From G963663315 sp965208975 (GTDB taxonomy: Bacteria; Pseudomonadota; Gammaproteobacteria; Arenicellales; Poriferihabitantaceae), in NCBI GenBank assembly GCA_965208975.1, contig CBDBQH010000003.1, positions 1 through 64,000 on the forward strand: a stretch of 64,000 nucleotides of DNA, read 5' to 3'. Of the stretch, positions 26,731 through 35,347 are shown one piece after another. The translations under genes were made by a program, and so were the position numbers. Below the pieces are notes generated by a model. It had not been told where the DNA came from, searched no databases, and worked only from the letters and a program-made list of their open reading frames with translations. Each line of letters opens with the position of its first letter. Position 1 is the first letter of the stretch.

Positions 26731-29433
26731 ATGAACCCGGATATGAATAGCGCGACCAACATGCCTGACCCTGACAACCAGATGGATAGTGACGCCACCG
26801 AGACAAATGAATGGCGCGATGCCCTGACCTCTGTGATTCATGCGGACGGACATGAGCGGGCGCATTTCCTGATCGAATCCCTGATAGACCATGCCAGAAG
26901 AACCGGAATCCATATCCCCTATCGAGCCAATACCGCCTATCTGAACACCATCCCGGTACACAAGGAACAACCGAGTCCGGGAGACCATGCTCTGGAGAGA
27001 CGAATCCGGGCATTGATTCGCTGGAATGCGATGGCCATGGTAATCCGCGCCAATCGAATTTCCACTGAGCTCGGCGGACATATTGCGAGTTTCGCGTCTG
27101 CGGCGACCCTGTACGATGTGGGATTCAATCATTTCTGGCGCGCCGCCACCCCTGAGCATGCGGGTGATATGATTTTCATCCAGGGGCATTCCGCTCCCGG
27201 AATTTATGCGCGAGCGTATCTTGAAGGACGCCTGAACAAGGAGGACCTCCGGTTGTTTCGTCAGGAGGTGGATGGTTGTGGACTGTCCTCTTATCCCCAT
27301 CCGTGGCTGATGCCTGATTTCTGGCAATTCCCCACAGTTTCCATGGGACTCGGCCCGATCATGGCGATTTACCAGGCCCGGTTTATGAAATACCTGCATA
27401 ATCGTGGATTGATTGACGCCGGTGACCGGAAAATCTGGGTGTTTCTGGGGGACGGGGAGATGGATGAACCCGAATCAATGGGAGCGCTGGCTATCGCTGG
27501 CCGTGAAAAACTGGATAATCTGATTTTTGTCGTGAATTGCAATCTGCAAAGACTGGACGGCCCGGTGCGGGGGAACGGCAAGATCATTCAGGAGCTGGAA
27601 GGCGATTTCCGTGGCTCAGGCTGGAATGTCATCAAACTGATCTGGGGAGGATACTGGGACAAACTGCTGGCGCGTGATGACAAGGGCTTGTTGAAACAGC
27701 GCATGGAAGAAGCTGTGGATGGTGAATATCAGGCATTCAAGGCCAATGACGGAGCTTATGTCCGGGAAAAATTCTTCGGCAAAAACCCGGAATTAAAAGC
27801 CATGGTCGCCAATATGACCGATGAGGATATCTGGCGTCTGAATCGGGGGGGCCACGACCCGCATAAAATTTATGCGGCCTACGATACGGCGATTCATCAT
27901 AGCGGCCAACCCACAGTCATACTGGCGAAAACCGTAAAGGGTTATGGCATGGGTGAGGCGGGAGAGGGACAGAACACCACCCATCAGCAGAAAAAAATGG
28001 GGGAGGAAGCGCTGCTGGCATTCCGCGACCGATTCAACATTCCGTTGACGGATGAGGAGGTTGCCAAAGCGCCCTTTTACCGGCCTGAAAGAGATTCTCC
28101 CGAGGTGCGCTATATTCTGCAACGAAGAGAACAGCTGGGCGGCTTCCTGCCGGCTCGCAAAAGTGTATGTGTGCCCGGATTCAGGCTGCCGAAGACAGGC
28201 ATTTTTGACTCCCAGCTGGAAGGTACAGGCGACCGCAAGATTTCGACGACCATGGCCTTTGTCAGAATCCTGTCCGCGTTAGTCCGCGACAAGGAACTGA
28301 AAGACTACATCGTACCGATCATTCCGGATGAATCCCGCACATTCGGCATGGAAGGCATGTTCAGGCAACTCGGCATTTACTCCCCGGAAGGACAATTATA
28401 TGAGCCGGTTGATTCGGACCAGCTGATGTTCTACCGCGAAGACAAGACCGGGCAGGTACTCCAGGAAGGCATTAACGAAGCCGGCGCGATGTCGTCATGG
28501 ATTGCCGCTGGCACCTCCTACAGCAACCATGACCTGTTTACCATTCCATTTTATATCCTTTATTCGATGTTCGGATTCCAGCGCATTGGCGACCTGTGCT
28601 GGGCAGCCGGTGACAGTCGGGCGCGCGGATTCATCATGGGAGGGACCGCTGGCAGGACCACGCTGGCTGGCGAGGGACTACAGCATCAGGACGGACACAG
28701 CCTGATTCTGGCCTCCACGGTTCCGAACTGTGTTTCCTACGACCCCGCTTATTGTTACGAACTGGCTGTCATCATTTATGACGGATTGCGTCGTATGTAT
28801 CAGAAACAGGAAAGCATTTATTACTACATTACCGTGATGAATGAAAACTACCCTCATCCCGCGATGCCAGAAAACGCCGAAGAAGGTATCTTGAAAGGGA
28901 TGTATCTGCTCAGGCGAGTCGGAGGCGGGGACCATGTTCGCAAGGTACAGTTGTTAGGCGGCGGCGCCATCGCGCGGGAGGTTGAGGCGGCGGCCGTGTT
29001 GCTGGACGAGGATTACGGGGTCAGCGCCGATATCTGGAGTGTAACCAGTTTTAACGAGCTGGCCCGGGACGGACACAATGTACAACGGCAAAACCGGCTG
29101 CATCCGACCGATACACCGCGGCAGAGCTATGTGGAAATGTGTCTGGGCAATACCGAAGGTCCGGTGATCGCGGCCACCGACTACATTCGACTGTATGCCG
29201 AACAGATCCGGGCGTTTGTTCCCGGCCATTATCATGTATTGGGGACGGATGGATACGGGCGCAGTGATACCCGCGAGAAATTACGCAAATTCTTCGAGGT
29301 GGACCGCCACAATATCGCGTATACGGCGTTGAAGGCGCTATCTGATATGGAATCGTTTCCGCTTGAGGAACTGGAAAAAGTGCGCGGGAAGCTGGGTATA
29401 GACATCAACAAACCGAACCCGGTTACGGTATGA
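26731..29433 (+). CDS. aceE: Pyruvate dehydrogenase E1 component, homodimeric type
   Basis: This is the thiamine-diphosphate-dependent E1 enzyme. It decarboxylates pyruvate and transfers the acetyl group to the lipoyl arm of E2 (AceF) in the cytoplasmic pyruvate dehydrogenase complex. The 900-residue length fits the family (E. coli 887). The ThDP-binding motif GDGEMDEPES followed by NCNLQRLDGPVRGN is intact. I chose ATG 26731 because it begins a normal AceE N-terminus; the frame is open upstream only because that sequence is GC-rich repeat. The Shine-Dalgarno is weak. It is the first gene of the aceE-aceF-lpd operon and overlaps aceF by 4 bases (ATGA). No pdhR-like regulator gene lies next to it. 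Confidence 0.97.
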   Translation: MNPDMNSATNMPDPDNQMDSDATETNEWRDALTSVIHADGHERAHFLIESLIDHARRTGIHIPYRANTAYLNTIPVHKEQPSPGDHALERRIRALIRWNAMAMVIRANRISTELGGHIASFASAATLYDVGFNHFWRAATPEHAGDMIFIQGHSAPGIYARAYLEGRLNKEDLRLFRQEVDGCGLSSYPHPWLMPDFWQFPTVSMGLGPIMAIYQARFMKYLHNRGLIDAGDRKIWVFLGDGEMDEPESMGALAIAGREKLDNLIFVVNCNLQRLDGPVRGNGKIIQELEGDFRGSGWNVIKLIWGGYWDKLLARDDKGLLKQRMEEAVDGEYQAFKANDGAYVREKFFGKNPELKAMVANMTDEDIWRLNRGGHDPHKIYAAYDTAIHHSGQPTVILAKTVKGYGMGEAGEGQNTTHQQKKMGEEALLAFRDRFNIPLTDEEVAKAPFYRPERDSPEVRYILQRREQLGGFLPARKSVCVPGFRLPKTGIFDSQLEGTGDRKISTTMAFVRILSALVRDKELKDYIVPIIPDESRTFGMEGMFRQLGIYSPEGQLYEPVDSDQLMFYREDKTGQVLQEGINEAGAMSSWIAAGTSYSNHDLFTIPFYILYSMFGFQRIGDLCWAAGDSRARGFIMGGTAGRTTLAGEGLQHQDGHSLILASTVPNCVSYDPAYCYELAVIIYDGLRRMYQKQESIYYYITVMNENYPHPAMPENAEEGILKGMYLLRRVGGGDHVRKVQLLGGGAIAREVEAAAVLLDEDYGVSADIWSVTSFNELARDGHNVQRQNRLHPTDTPRQSYVEMCLGNTEGPVIAATDYIRLYAEQIRAFVPGHYHVLGTDGYGRSDTREKLRKFFEVDRHNIAYTALKALSDMESFPLEELEKVRGKLGIDINKPNPVTV

Positions 29434-30761
29434 CGCAAATGACACAGGTCACGATCCCTGATATTGGTGATTTCGATGAAGTCGAGGTCATAGAAGTGCT
29501 GGTTGGCGTCGGTGATACAGTTACCATTGAGGACCCGGTCATTACACTGGAAAGCGACAAGGCCACGATGGAGATTCCGAGCCCGGTTGGTGGCACGGTG
29601 CAGAGTATCCAGGTCGCAATCGGCGACCGGGTCAGTGAAGGAACGCTGGTAGCGGAGATTACGGAGGCACAGACCGCCGATCCAATCACTCCCCCCTTGA
29701 GGGGGAGTCCAATCCGCGAAGCGGATTGGGTGGGGGGACAGACGATGCCCGCCAAAGAGCCAGAGATGGAACATCACTCCCTGGGCGATAGTGAAAGTGA
29801 TGGGGGCGTAGGAGCGGGTCTCCGTGCCCGCTCGCCGGAACATGGCTCCCCCCTACCCCATGCCAGCCCGGCAATCAGACGCTTCGCCCGCGAACTGGGA
29901 GCCGATTTGCGCCGGATCTGTGGCAGTGGACCAAAAGGCAGGATTCTGAAAGAGGACGTGAAAAGTTGGGTCAAGCGGCAGCTGGCAAGGCCGCGGGCAA
30001 CGGAACAACAGGCCGGGGCTGGCATTCCAGCCGTCCCGGAGATTGATTTCTCTGAATTTGGCGACATCGAAACCGTCCAGTTGACCCGTATAAAGAAATT
30101 GTCCGGGCCACACCTGCAACGGGCATGGCTGAACATCCCTCATGTCACCCATCATGACGAAGCCGACATTACCGAATTGGAGGAGTTCAGGAAATCCCTG
30201 AAAGAGGAAGCCGCGATGAAAGGATTTCGCATCACCCTGCTGTCTTTCGCTATCAAGGCTCTGGCCGGAGCCTTGAAAGAGTATCCGAACTTCAATGCTT
30301 CGCTGGCGCCGGACAAGGAACAGTTGATATTGAAACGATATTTCAATGTCGGTATCGCGATCGATACACCAGACGGGCTGGTGGTGCCGGTGGTTCGCGA
30401 GGCAGACCGGAAAAGCATCTTCAATCTGGCGCAGGAGCTGGCGGACTTAAGCGAACGGGCACGTAATAACAGGCTTCGAGCGGATGACCTGAAAGGCGGA
30501 TGTATCAGCATCTCAAGCCTGGGAGGAATTGGAGGAGTCGCATTCACACCCATCATCAATGCCCCGGAAGTCGCCATTCTGGGAATCTCCCGCGCCAGAA
30601 CGATGCCGGTCTGGGATGAGGATGGTCAGGAGTTTATGCCGCGCCTGATTCTGCCATTGAGTCTGTCGTATGACCATCGTGTGGTGGATGGCGCTGAAGC
30701 GGCGCGATTCGCCTCTTGCCTGAGCCGACTGTTCGCCGATGTGCGGCGGTTATCCCTTTAG
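29430..30761 (+). CDS. aceF: Pyruvate dehydrogenase E2, dihydrolipoamide acetyltransferase
   Basis: This is the E2 core of the pyruvate dehydrogenase complex, transferring acetyl groups from lipoyl-lysine to CoA. Domain order: one lipoyl domain (residues 4-80, lipoyl lysine K44 in ESDKATME), a linker, a peripheral-subunit-binding domain (about 144-185), and the catalytic domain with the HRVVDG motif near the C-terminus. At 443 residues it is a one-lipoyl form, shorter than the three-lipoyl E. coli protein. The linker is odd: instead of an Ala/Pro-rich hinge, residues 85-103 and about 125-136 are translated copies of two intergenic hairpin repeats found elsewhere in the window. The enzyme domains on both sides look complete, so the protein is probably functional. 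The start overlaps the aceE stop by 4 bases. Confidence 0.96.
   Translation: MTQMTQVTIPDIGDFDEVEVIEVLVGVGDTVTIEDPVITLESDKATMEIPSPVGGTVQSIQVAIGDRVSEGTLVAEITEAQTADPITPPLRGSPIREADWVGGQTMPAKEPEMEHHSLGDSESDGGVGAGLRARSPEHGSPLPHASPAIRRFARELGADLRRICGSGPKGRILKEDVKSWVKRQLARPRATEQQAGAGIPAVPEIDFSEFGDIETVQLTRIKKLSGPHLQRAWLNIPHVTHHDEADITELEEFRKSLKEEAAMKGFRITLLSFAIKALAGALKEYPNFNASLAPDKEQLILKRYFNVGIAIDTPDGLVVPVVREADRKSIFNLAQELADLSERARNNRLRADDLKGGCISISSLGGIGGVAFTPIINAPEVAILGISRARTMPVWDEDGQEFMPRLILPLSLSYDHRVVDGAEAARFASCLSRLFADVRRLSL
29684..29738. repeat. Dispersed hairpin repeat (type 1) inside aceF
   Basis: This 55-bp segment matches 45382-45436, upstream of the autotransporter gene, at 54 of 55 positions. 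It contains a perfect inverted repeat: 9-bp arms at 29709-29717 and 29721-29729 with a GAA loop. A shorter relative lies at about 45217-45243. Both full copies read the same peptide in frame (PPLRGSPIRxADWVGG). Confidence 0.9.
29807..29834. repeat. Dispersed hairpin repeat (type 2, GTAGGRGC family) inside aceF
   Basis: This short palindromic element has 7-bp arms GAGCGGG (29812-29818) and CCCGCTC (29827-29833). It is a variant of the elements at about 45323-45358, 51138-51175, 51337-51375, 62047-62075 and 62201-62227. It is translated as part of the AceF linker (GVGAGLRARS). Confidence 0.75.
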
Positions 30762-30764
30762 GTT

Positions 30765-32186
30765 ATGACAGCGCCGGGAAAACGTCATACCCAACTGCTG
30801 GTGCTCGGCTCAGGTCCGGGTGGCTACACCGCCGCATTTCGAGCGGCGGACCTGGGCCTGGAGGTTTTGCTGATCGAACGTTATCCGTGTCTGGGCGGAG
30901 TCTGCCTGAACGTCGGCTGCATTCCGTCAAAGGCGCTGCTGCATGTCGCGAAAGTGATCTCGGAGGCGTCACAGGCCAGCGAGGCCGGGTTGACTTATCC
31001 GCCACCAAAGATTGATCTGCAACAAACCCTCCAATGGAAAAACGGGCTCGTCCACCAACTGACTCAGGGCTTGGCGGGACTGGCCAGCAAGCGGAAGGTC
31101 ACCATCGTGCAAGGCAGTGGAAAATTTACCGGGCCGAACACGGTGGAAGTCGAATCAAAAGGCAAGACCGAATCCATATCTTATGATCAGGCGATTATTG
31201 CAGTCGGTTCGCAAACCACTGCAATTCCAGGGTTTCCGGTCGCAGATGAGCGGGTGATGGATTCAACAGAGGCCCTCAACCTTGCCGACATTCCGCAACA
31301 ACTGCTGATCATCGGCGGTGGAATCATCGGGCTTGAGATGGCAACGGTCTACCACTCACTTGGCAGCCGAATCAGTATCGTTGAAATGACCGATGGATTG
31401 ATGGCCGGCGCCGATGCCGACCTGGTCCGGCCGTTAATGAAAAGAATCAGGAAGCAGTATGAGAATATCTGGTTGAATACCCGGGTGGCCCGCCTGGACT
31501 TGTCTGAAAATGGAGTCAAGGTTCATTTCGCCGGGGAACAGGCTCCGGCAAGCAGGGTATTCGATCGTGTCCTGGTTGCAGTGGGGCGCACTCCCAATGG
31601 CAATCGCATCCAGGCGGAATCGTCTGGCGTAGCGGTTGACCAGCGCGGATTCATCCGGGTGGACCGGCAGCAGCGCACCTCGGCTTCTCATATCTTTGCG
31701 ATTGGCGATGTCGTGGGGCAACCGATGCTGGCCCACAAGGCGGTTCACGAAGGCAAGGTCGCGGCAGAAGTGGCAGCCGGCATGAAAAGCGGATTTGACG
31801 CTCGTGTTATTCCGTGCGTCGCCTATACCGACCCGGAAGTTGCCTGGGCCGGGGTCACCGAATCCGTGGCCAAAGCCAAAGGACTGGAGTATGGAAAAGG
31901 CGTTTTCCCCTGGGCCGCCAGCGGTCGCTCCCTGTCTCAGGGACGCAGCGAAGGGTTGACCAAACTACTGTTCGACAAGACTACGCAACGTATCATCGGC
32001 GCCGGCATTACCGGCGGCAATGCCGGGGATTTGATTGCCGAAGCGGTCGTCGCGATGGAGATGAACGCCGATGCGCGGGACATCGGACTATCCATTCATC
32101 CACACCCCACCCTGGCCGAGACTCTCGGTTTTGCCGCCGAAGCCTTCGACGGCACGATTACTGATTTGTATATGCCGAGGAAGTGA
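30765..32186 (+). CDS. lpd: Dihydrolipoamide dehydrogenase (E3)
   Basis: This flavoprotein reoxidises the dihydrolipoyl group of E2 and passes electrons to NAD+. The 473 residues include the N-terminal FAD-binding GSGPGGYTAA, the redox disulfide in CLNVGC, the second dinucleotide-binding motif IIGGGIIGLEMA, and the C-terminal HPHPTLAET that supplies the catalytic His-Glu pair. It starts 3 bases after aceF and is the last gene of the operon. It has no lipoyl domain of its own. The 3' end overlaps the convergent recO gene by 29 bases, leaving no room for a separate intergenic terminator. Confidence 0.97.
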   Translation: MTAPGKRHTQLLVLGSGPGGYTAAFRAADLGLEVLLIERYPCLGGVCLNVGCIPSKALLHVAKVISEASQASEAGLTYPPPKIDLQQTLQWKNGLVHQLTQGLAGLASKRKVTIVQGSGKFTGPNTVEVESKGKTESISYDQAIIAVGSQTTAIPGFPVADERVMDSTEALNLADIPQQLLIIGGGIIGLEMATVYHSLGSRISIVEMTDGLMAGADADLVRPLMKRIRKQYENIWLNTRVARLDLSENGVKVHFAGEQAPASRVFDRVLVAVGRTPNGNRIQAESSGVAVDQRGFIRVDRQQRTSASHIFAIGDVVGQPMLAHKAVHEGKVAAEVAAGMKSGFDARVIPCVAYTDPEVAWAGVTESVAKAKGLEYGKGVFPWAASGRSLSQGRSEGLTKLLFDKTTQRIIGAGITGGNAGDLIAEAVVAMEMNADARDIGLSIHPHPTLAETLGFAAEAFDGTITDLYMPRK

Positions 32187-32958
32187 GCGGGAACCCCGCC
32201 TCCTGGTCGGACTCATGGCCCTGGGCAGAAGAGCGCCGGGCGTGTTGGAACTGTTTCATTTCGCGGATTACCCGGCGACTACGCAGGGGCTTCCCGTTCA
32301 GCTGCAGATCAATCAGATAGCGGGTCAGACGACCAGCCTGCCGCCGGGTTTCCCGTGTGGGGAATTGTTCCTGGTCCAATGCCATCAGTGTGGCCCCACT
32401 GATCGCCCCATTCTCGCCGTTATCCGCCAGCGCCGGGCCTTTTTCAGGAAGATAATGGTAATCCATGTCCTCCCGGATGGCCTCCCCGGTTTCAACATCA
32501 TGATCAAGAATCAGGCCAAAACCAATCTCTCTGAGCAGATATTTCTCGAAAATCCGTAATACCACGAACGGTTCCCGCCGCTCTGCCAGAGCCAGTATCT
32601 GTTCCTGGTATTTCTCGAACAACGTCTCATGCGCGTCATGCCGGTGCAACAATTTCATAATCAATTCATTGAGATAATATCCGCAACTGAGCGCCGTACC
32701 CGATAAGGGCGGCGTAAACCGGAGTTGCTCAATCCCGCTCAGGATGGGCAGTTCTCCCCTCCCGGCCCAGCTGATTAACAGGGGTTTGAATGGCAGGAAC
32801 AGTCCTTGAGGTTGCGTTTTTTTCTTTCTGCAGCCTTTGGCGATCAGCGTCAATCGCCCGAATTCGCGAGTAAACACTTCCACCAGCAGACTGCTTTCAC
32901 TGTATGGCCGCCGGTGCAGGATGAATCCGGCCTGGTGATCGACCTTCTTCCGGCTCAC
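32158..32958 (-). CDS. recO: DNA repair protein RecO
   Basis: RecO works with RecF and RecR to load RecA onto SSB-coated single-stranded DNA and anneals strands. The N-terminal OB-fold segment (AGFILHRRPYSESSLLVEVFTREFG...LTLIAKGCR) is characteristic. I chose GTG 32958: it overlaps the era stop as GTGA, has GGAG nine bases upstream, and gives the usual short lead-in to the OB fold (266 residues; E. coli 242). A longer frame reaches 32997. The zinc-finger cysteines of some RecO families are absent. It is the last gene of the lepA-lepB-rnc-era-recO cluster. Confidence 0.92.
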   Translation of the reverse strand: MSRKKVDHQAGFILHRRPYSESSLLVEVFTREFGRLTLIAKGCRKKKTQPQGLFLPFKPLLISWAGRGELPILSGIEQLRFTPPLSGTALSCGYYLNELIMKLLHRHDAHETLFEKYQEQILALAERREPFVVLRIFEKYLLREIGFGLILDHDVETGEAIREDMDYHYLPEKGPALADNGENGAISGATLMALDQEQFPTRETRRQAGRLTRYLIDLQLNGKPLRSRRVIREMKQFQHARRSSAQGHESDQEAGFPLTSSAYTNQ

Positions 32959-33824
32959 AATGAATGGCTCCGCGACTCTTTCCCGGCCCTGACCCACAAG
33001 TTCAGGAATACCCGGCGTGAGAAGGTCTTCTCAAGCTGGAATCTCGCAGCCGTGCCTATTTGCCTCAACTGATTGCCGTTCTTGCCGATCATGATGGATT
33101 TATGACTGTTTTTCCTGACCCGTATCACCGCGTCTATACATAGAATGTCTCGCTCGTTGATCTCGAACCGGGCCACCTCGATCATCACCTCATAAGGCAA
33201 CTCCTCTCTCAACTTCACGAAAATCTGCTCCCTGATCAATTCCGCGGCCATGAAACGGTCGGAGCAGTCCGTGACCTGATCTGCCGGGAAACCGCGCGCT
33301 CCATCGGGCAAGTGGCCGGCAACCAATGCCAGAAAGCCGTCCTTGTCATCCAGCCTTAACGCAGACAAGGGAATGATTTCCCGAAAATCATGAATTTGTC
33401 CGGATTCGCGCATGATCGGCAATAACCGGGATTTATCCTTCAATCGGTCAATCTTGTTGATGATCAGGATAACCGGAACATTGCGGGATTTCACCCGGTC
33501 AAAAACCCGGAGCAATTGCCGATTCCAGCCACGCTGATCAATCATGAAAAGAATGATGTCAACATCCGGCAAAACGCTGATTGCGACCCGATTGATCTGC
33601 CGGTTCAGATTCTTATGCTGACTGTCGTGCAGTCCCGGGGTATCAACAAAAGCGATCTGGTAATCCGCAGTGGTGGTGATACCGAGAATCCGCTGCCACG
33701 TGGTTTGCGGACGGCGGGAAATAATCGAGATTTTCTGTCCAACAATCTGATTCAGTAATGTCGACTTTCCGGCATTGGGCGGCCCAATCAATGCGGCAAA
33801 ACCGAATTTGTGGTGGTCCGTCAT
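32955..33824 (-). CDS. era: GTPase Era
   Basis: Era is an essential GTPase that binds the 3' end of 16S rRNA and helps mature the 30S subunit. The 289 residues show G1 GPPNAGKST (14-22), the switch I region after PQTT, G3 DTPG, G4 NKID, and a C-terminal KH domain including IGKNGNQLRQIG. The switch I segment reads TTWQRILGI where most relatives have TTRHRI, a small deviation. The stop overlaps the recO start; the rnc stop lies 2 bases upstream of the era start. Confidence 0.97.
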   Translation of the reverse strand: MTDHHKFGFAALIGPPNAGKSTLLNQIVGQKISIISRRPQTTWQRILGITTTADYQIAFVDTPGLHDSQHKNLNRQINRVAISVLPDVDIILFMIDQRGWNRQLLRVFDRVKSRNVPVILIINKIDRLKDKSRLLPIMRESGQIHDFREIIPLSALRLDDKDGFLALVAGHLPDGARGFPADQVTDCSDRFMAAELIREQIFVKLREELPYEVMIEVARFEINERDILCIDAVIRVRKNSHKSIMIGKNGNQLRQIGTAARFQLEKTFSRRVFLNLWVRAGKESRSHSL

Positions 33825-33826
33825 CG

Positions 33827-34501
33827 CTAGTCCTGCTGCGAAAGTACAGCCAATACCTGCTCGGCTGCCGCCTGCTCGGCGGTTTTACGGCTTCTGCCAC
33901 GGGCAATGAAGGTGCGCTCGATTCCGGGTACGCAGCAGGAAACCTCGAAGGTCAGGTTGTGCGCTTCACCGTCTTGTCCGAGAACACGGTAGACAGGCAA
34001 CAGACTGTCTTCCTTCTGCAACCTCTCCTGCAACCGGGTTTTGCTGTCCTTGAGACCATGAGGTTGAATATCTTTCAACAGGGTGCGGTACATTCCGTCA
34101 AGGAACCGCTGAACCGGCTCCATGCCGCCATCCAGATAAACCGCGCCGACGATTGCCTCAAAAGCATCCGCCAGGGCAGCAACACGATTGCGGCCATTAT
34201 TCCTTGACTCGCCGCTGGCCATGATCAAATAACGATCCAGACGCAATTCCCGCGCCAGAGACGCCAGTGTGGTATTACGCACCAGCCGCGCCCTCATCGC
34301 GGTCAGATGCCCTTCATTCAACTGCGGAAAACGCCGGTACAGTGATTGTGATATGAAGAATCCGATAATGCTGTCGCCAAGATATTCCAGACGCTGATTA
34401 TTCGCCACTCCCATGTTGCTGCGGTGCGATAACGCCAGATCAAGCAGGTCGCGATGGCTGAACCGATAATCAATCGCTTGTTCAAGCGCGTGAATGTCCA
34501 T
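33827..34501 (-). CDS. rnc: Ribonuclease III
   Basis: RNase III cleaves double-stranded RNA in rRNA processing and mRNA turnover. Domain order: RNase III domain, then a C-terminal double-stranded RNA-binding domain (from about residue 150, ending GRSRKTAEQAAAEQVL). The signature reads NQRLEYLGDS. The Glu corresponding to E. coli Glu38 is Gln (codon CAG), while the equivalents of Glu41, Asp45, Glu65, Asp114 and Glu117 are all present. I chose ATG 34501 (224 residues, E. coli 226); a TTG at 34516 in the same frame is possible. It lies between lepB and era, as usual in this group. Confidence 0.95.
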   Translation of the reverse strand: MDIHALEQAIDYRFSHRDLLDLALSHRSNMGVANNQRLEYLGDSIIGFFISQSLYRRFPQLNEGHLTAMRARLVRNTTLASLARELRLDRYLIMASGESRNNGRNRVAALADAFEAIVGAVYLDGGMEPVQRFLDGMYRTLLKDIQPHGLKDSKTRLQERLQKEDSLLPVYRVLGQDGEAHNLTFEVSCCVPGIERTFIARGRSRKTAEQAAAEQVLAVLSQQD

Positions 34502-34540
34502 TACACTGGTAGTCAAACGAGCCGCCCGCGCCGAATGGAT

Positions 34541-35296
34541 TTACTCGATGGTATTGCCGATACGGCTCCACTCCACACCCCCTCCGCTGGCGCTTTTCCA
34601 GCTGAACCAGATGAAAAATGCCTCACCCACCACATTGCCTTCCGGCACAAACCCCCAGTACCGGCTATCATTACTGTGGTCCCGGTTATCTCCCATCACG
34701 AAATAATGCCCCTGGGGAACATGGACTTCTTCAAGATTGCGTGTGAAGCCTTGATCATCCAGTATGATGAGATGCTCATCGCCATCAATGGTTTCTACCA
34801 GCTGACCCGCTGATGTACCCTTCAATTTATCCTGTATGTATGCGTAACGACCATCATCGGAGGCCTCAATCGGTTCGCCGTTGATCGTGAGTCTCTTGTC
34901 TATATAGGAAAGCGTATCGCCCGGTACGCCGATCACCCGCTTGATGAAATTCAGTTTGGGGTTCTGGGGGTATCGAAACACGATCACGTCTCCACGTTCG
35001 GGACTGTCAATCGGAATGACCTTCCTGTTGACTACCGGCAGGCGGATTCCATATTTGAACTTGTTGACCAGGATGAAGTCTCCGATATGCAGGCCGGGCA
35101 ACATGGAACCCGACGGAATCCGGAATGGCTCAATCACAAACGAACGCAATACGAAAACGAACAGAATAACCGGAAACAGCGCCCTGGCATATTCGACGAA
35201 CATCGAATTTCGCTTCCTGCGGCCAAACAATTTAGCGAGCAATAAAATGCCTCCGGTAACCAGCAACGCGATAAACAATACGAGCGAGAAATCCAT
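34541..35296 (-). CDS. lepB: Signal peptidase I
   Basis: This inner-membrane protease removes signal peptides from exported proteins, including presumably the giant surface proteins here. The 251 residues show two N-terminal membrane segments (about 3-21 and 40-52), the catalytic Ser64 in IPSGSMLPGL, the general-base Lys118 in FIKRVIGVPGD, and the C-terminal box GDNRDHSNDSRYWG. It is shorter than E. coli LepB (324) but normal for many gammaproteobacteria. It follows lepA and precedes rnc in the same direction. Confidence 0.97.
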   Translation of the reverse strand: MDFSLVLFIALLVTGGILLLAKLFGRRKRNSMFVEYARALFPVILFVFVLRSFVIEPFRIPSGSMLPGLHIGDFILVNKFKYGIRLPVVNRKVIPIDSPERGDVIVFRYPQNPKLNFIKRVIGVPGDTLSYIDKRLTINGEPIEASDDGRYAYIQDKLKGTSAGQLVETIDGDEHLIILDDQGFTRNLEEVHVPQGHYFVMGDNRDHSNDSRYWGFVPEGNVVGEAFFIWFSWKSASGGGVEWSRIGNTIE

Positions 35297-35347
35297 ACAA
35301 CCCCTGTGAATTTTAAATTGGATGAAATGGGGCGATTCTACCCCATA

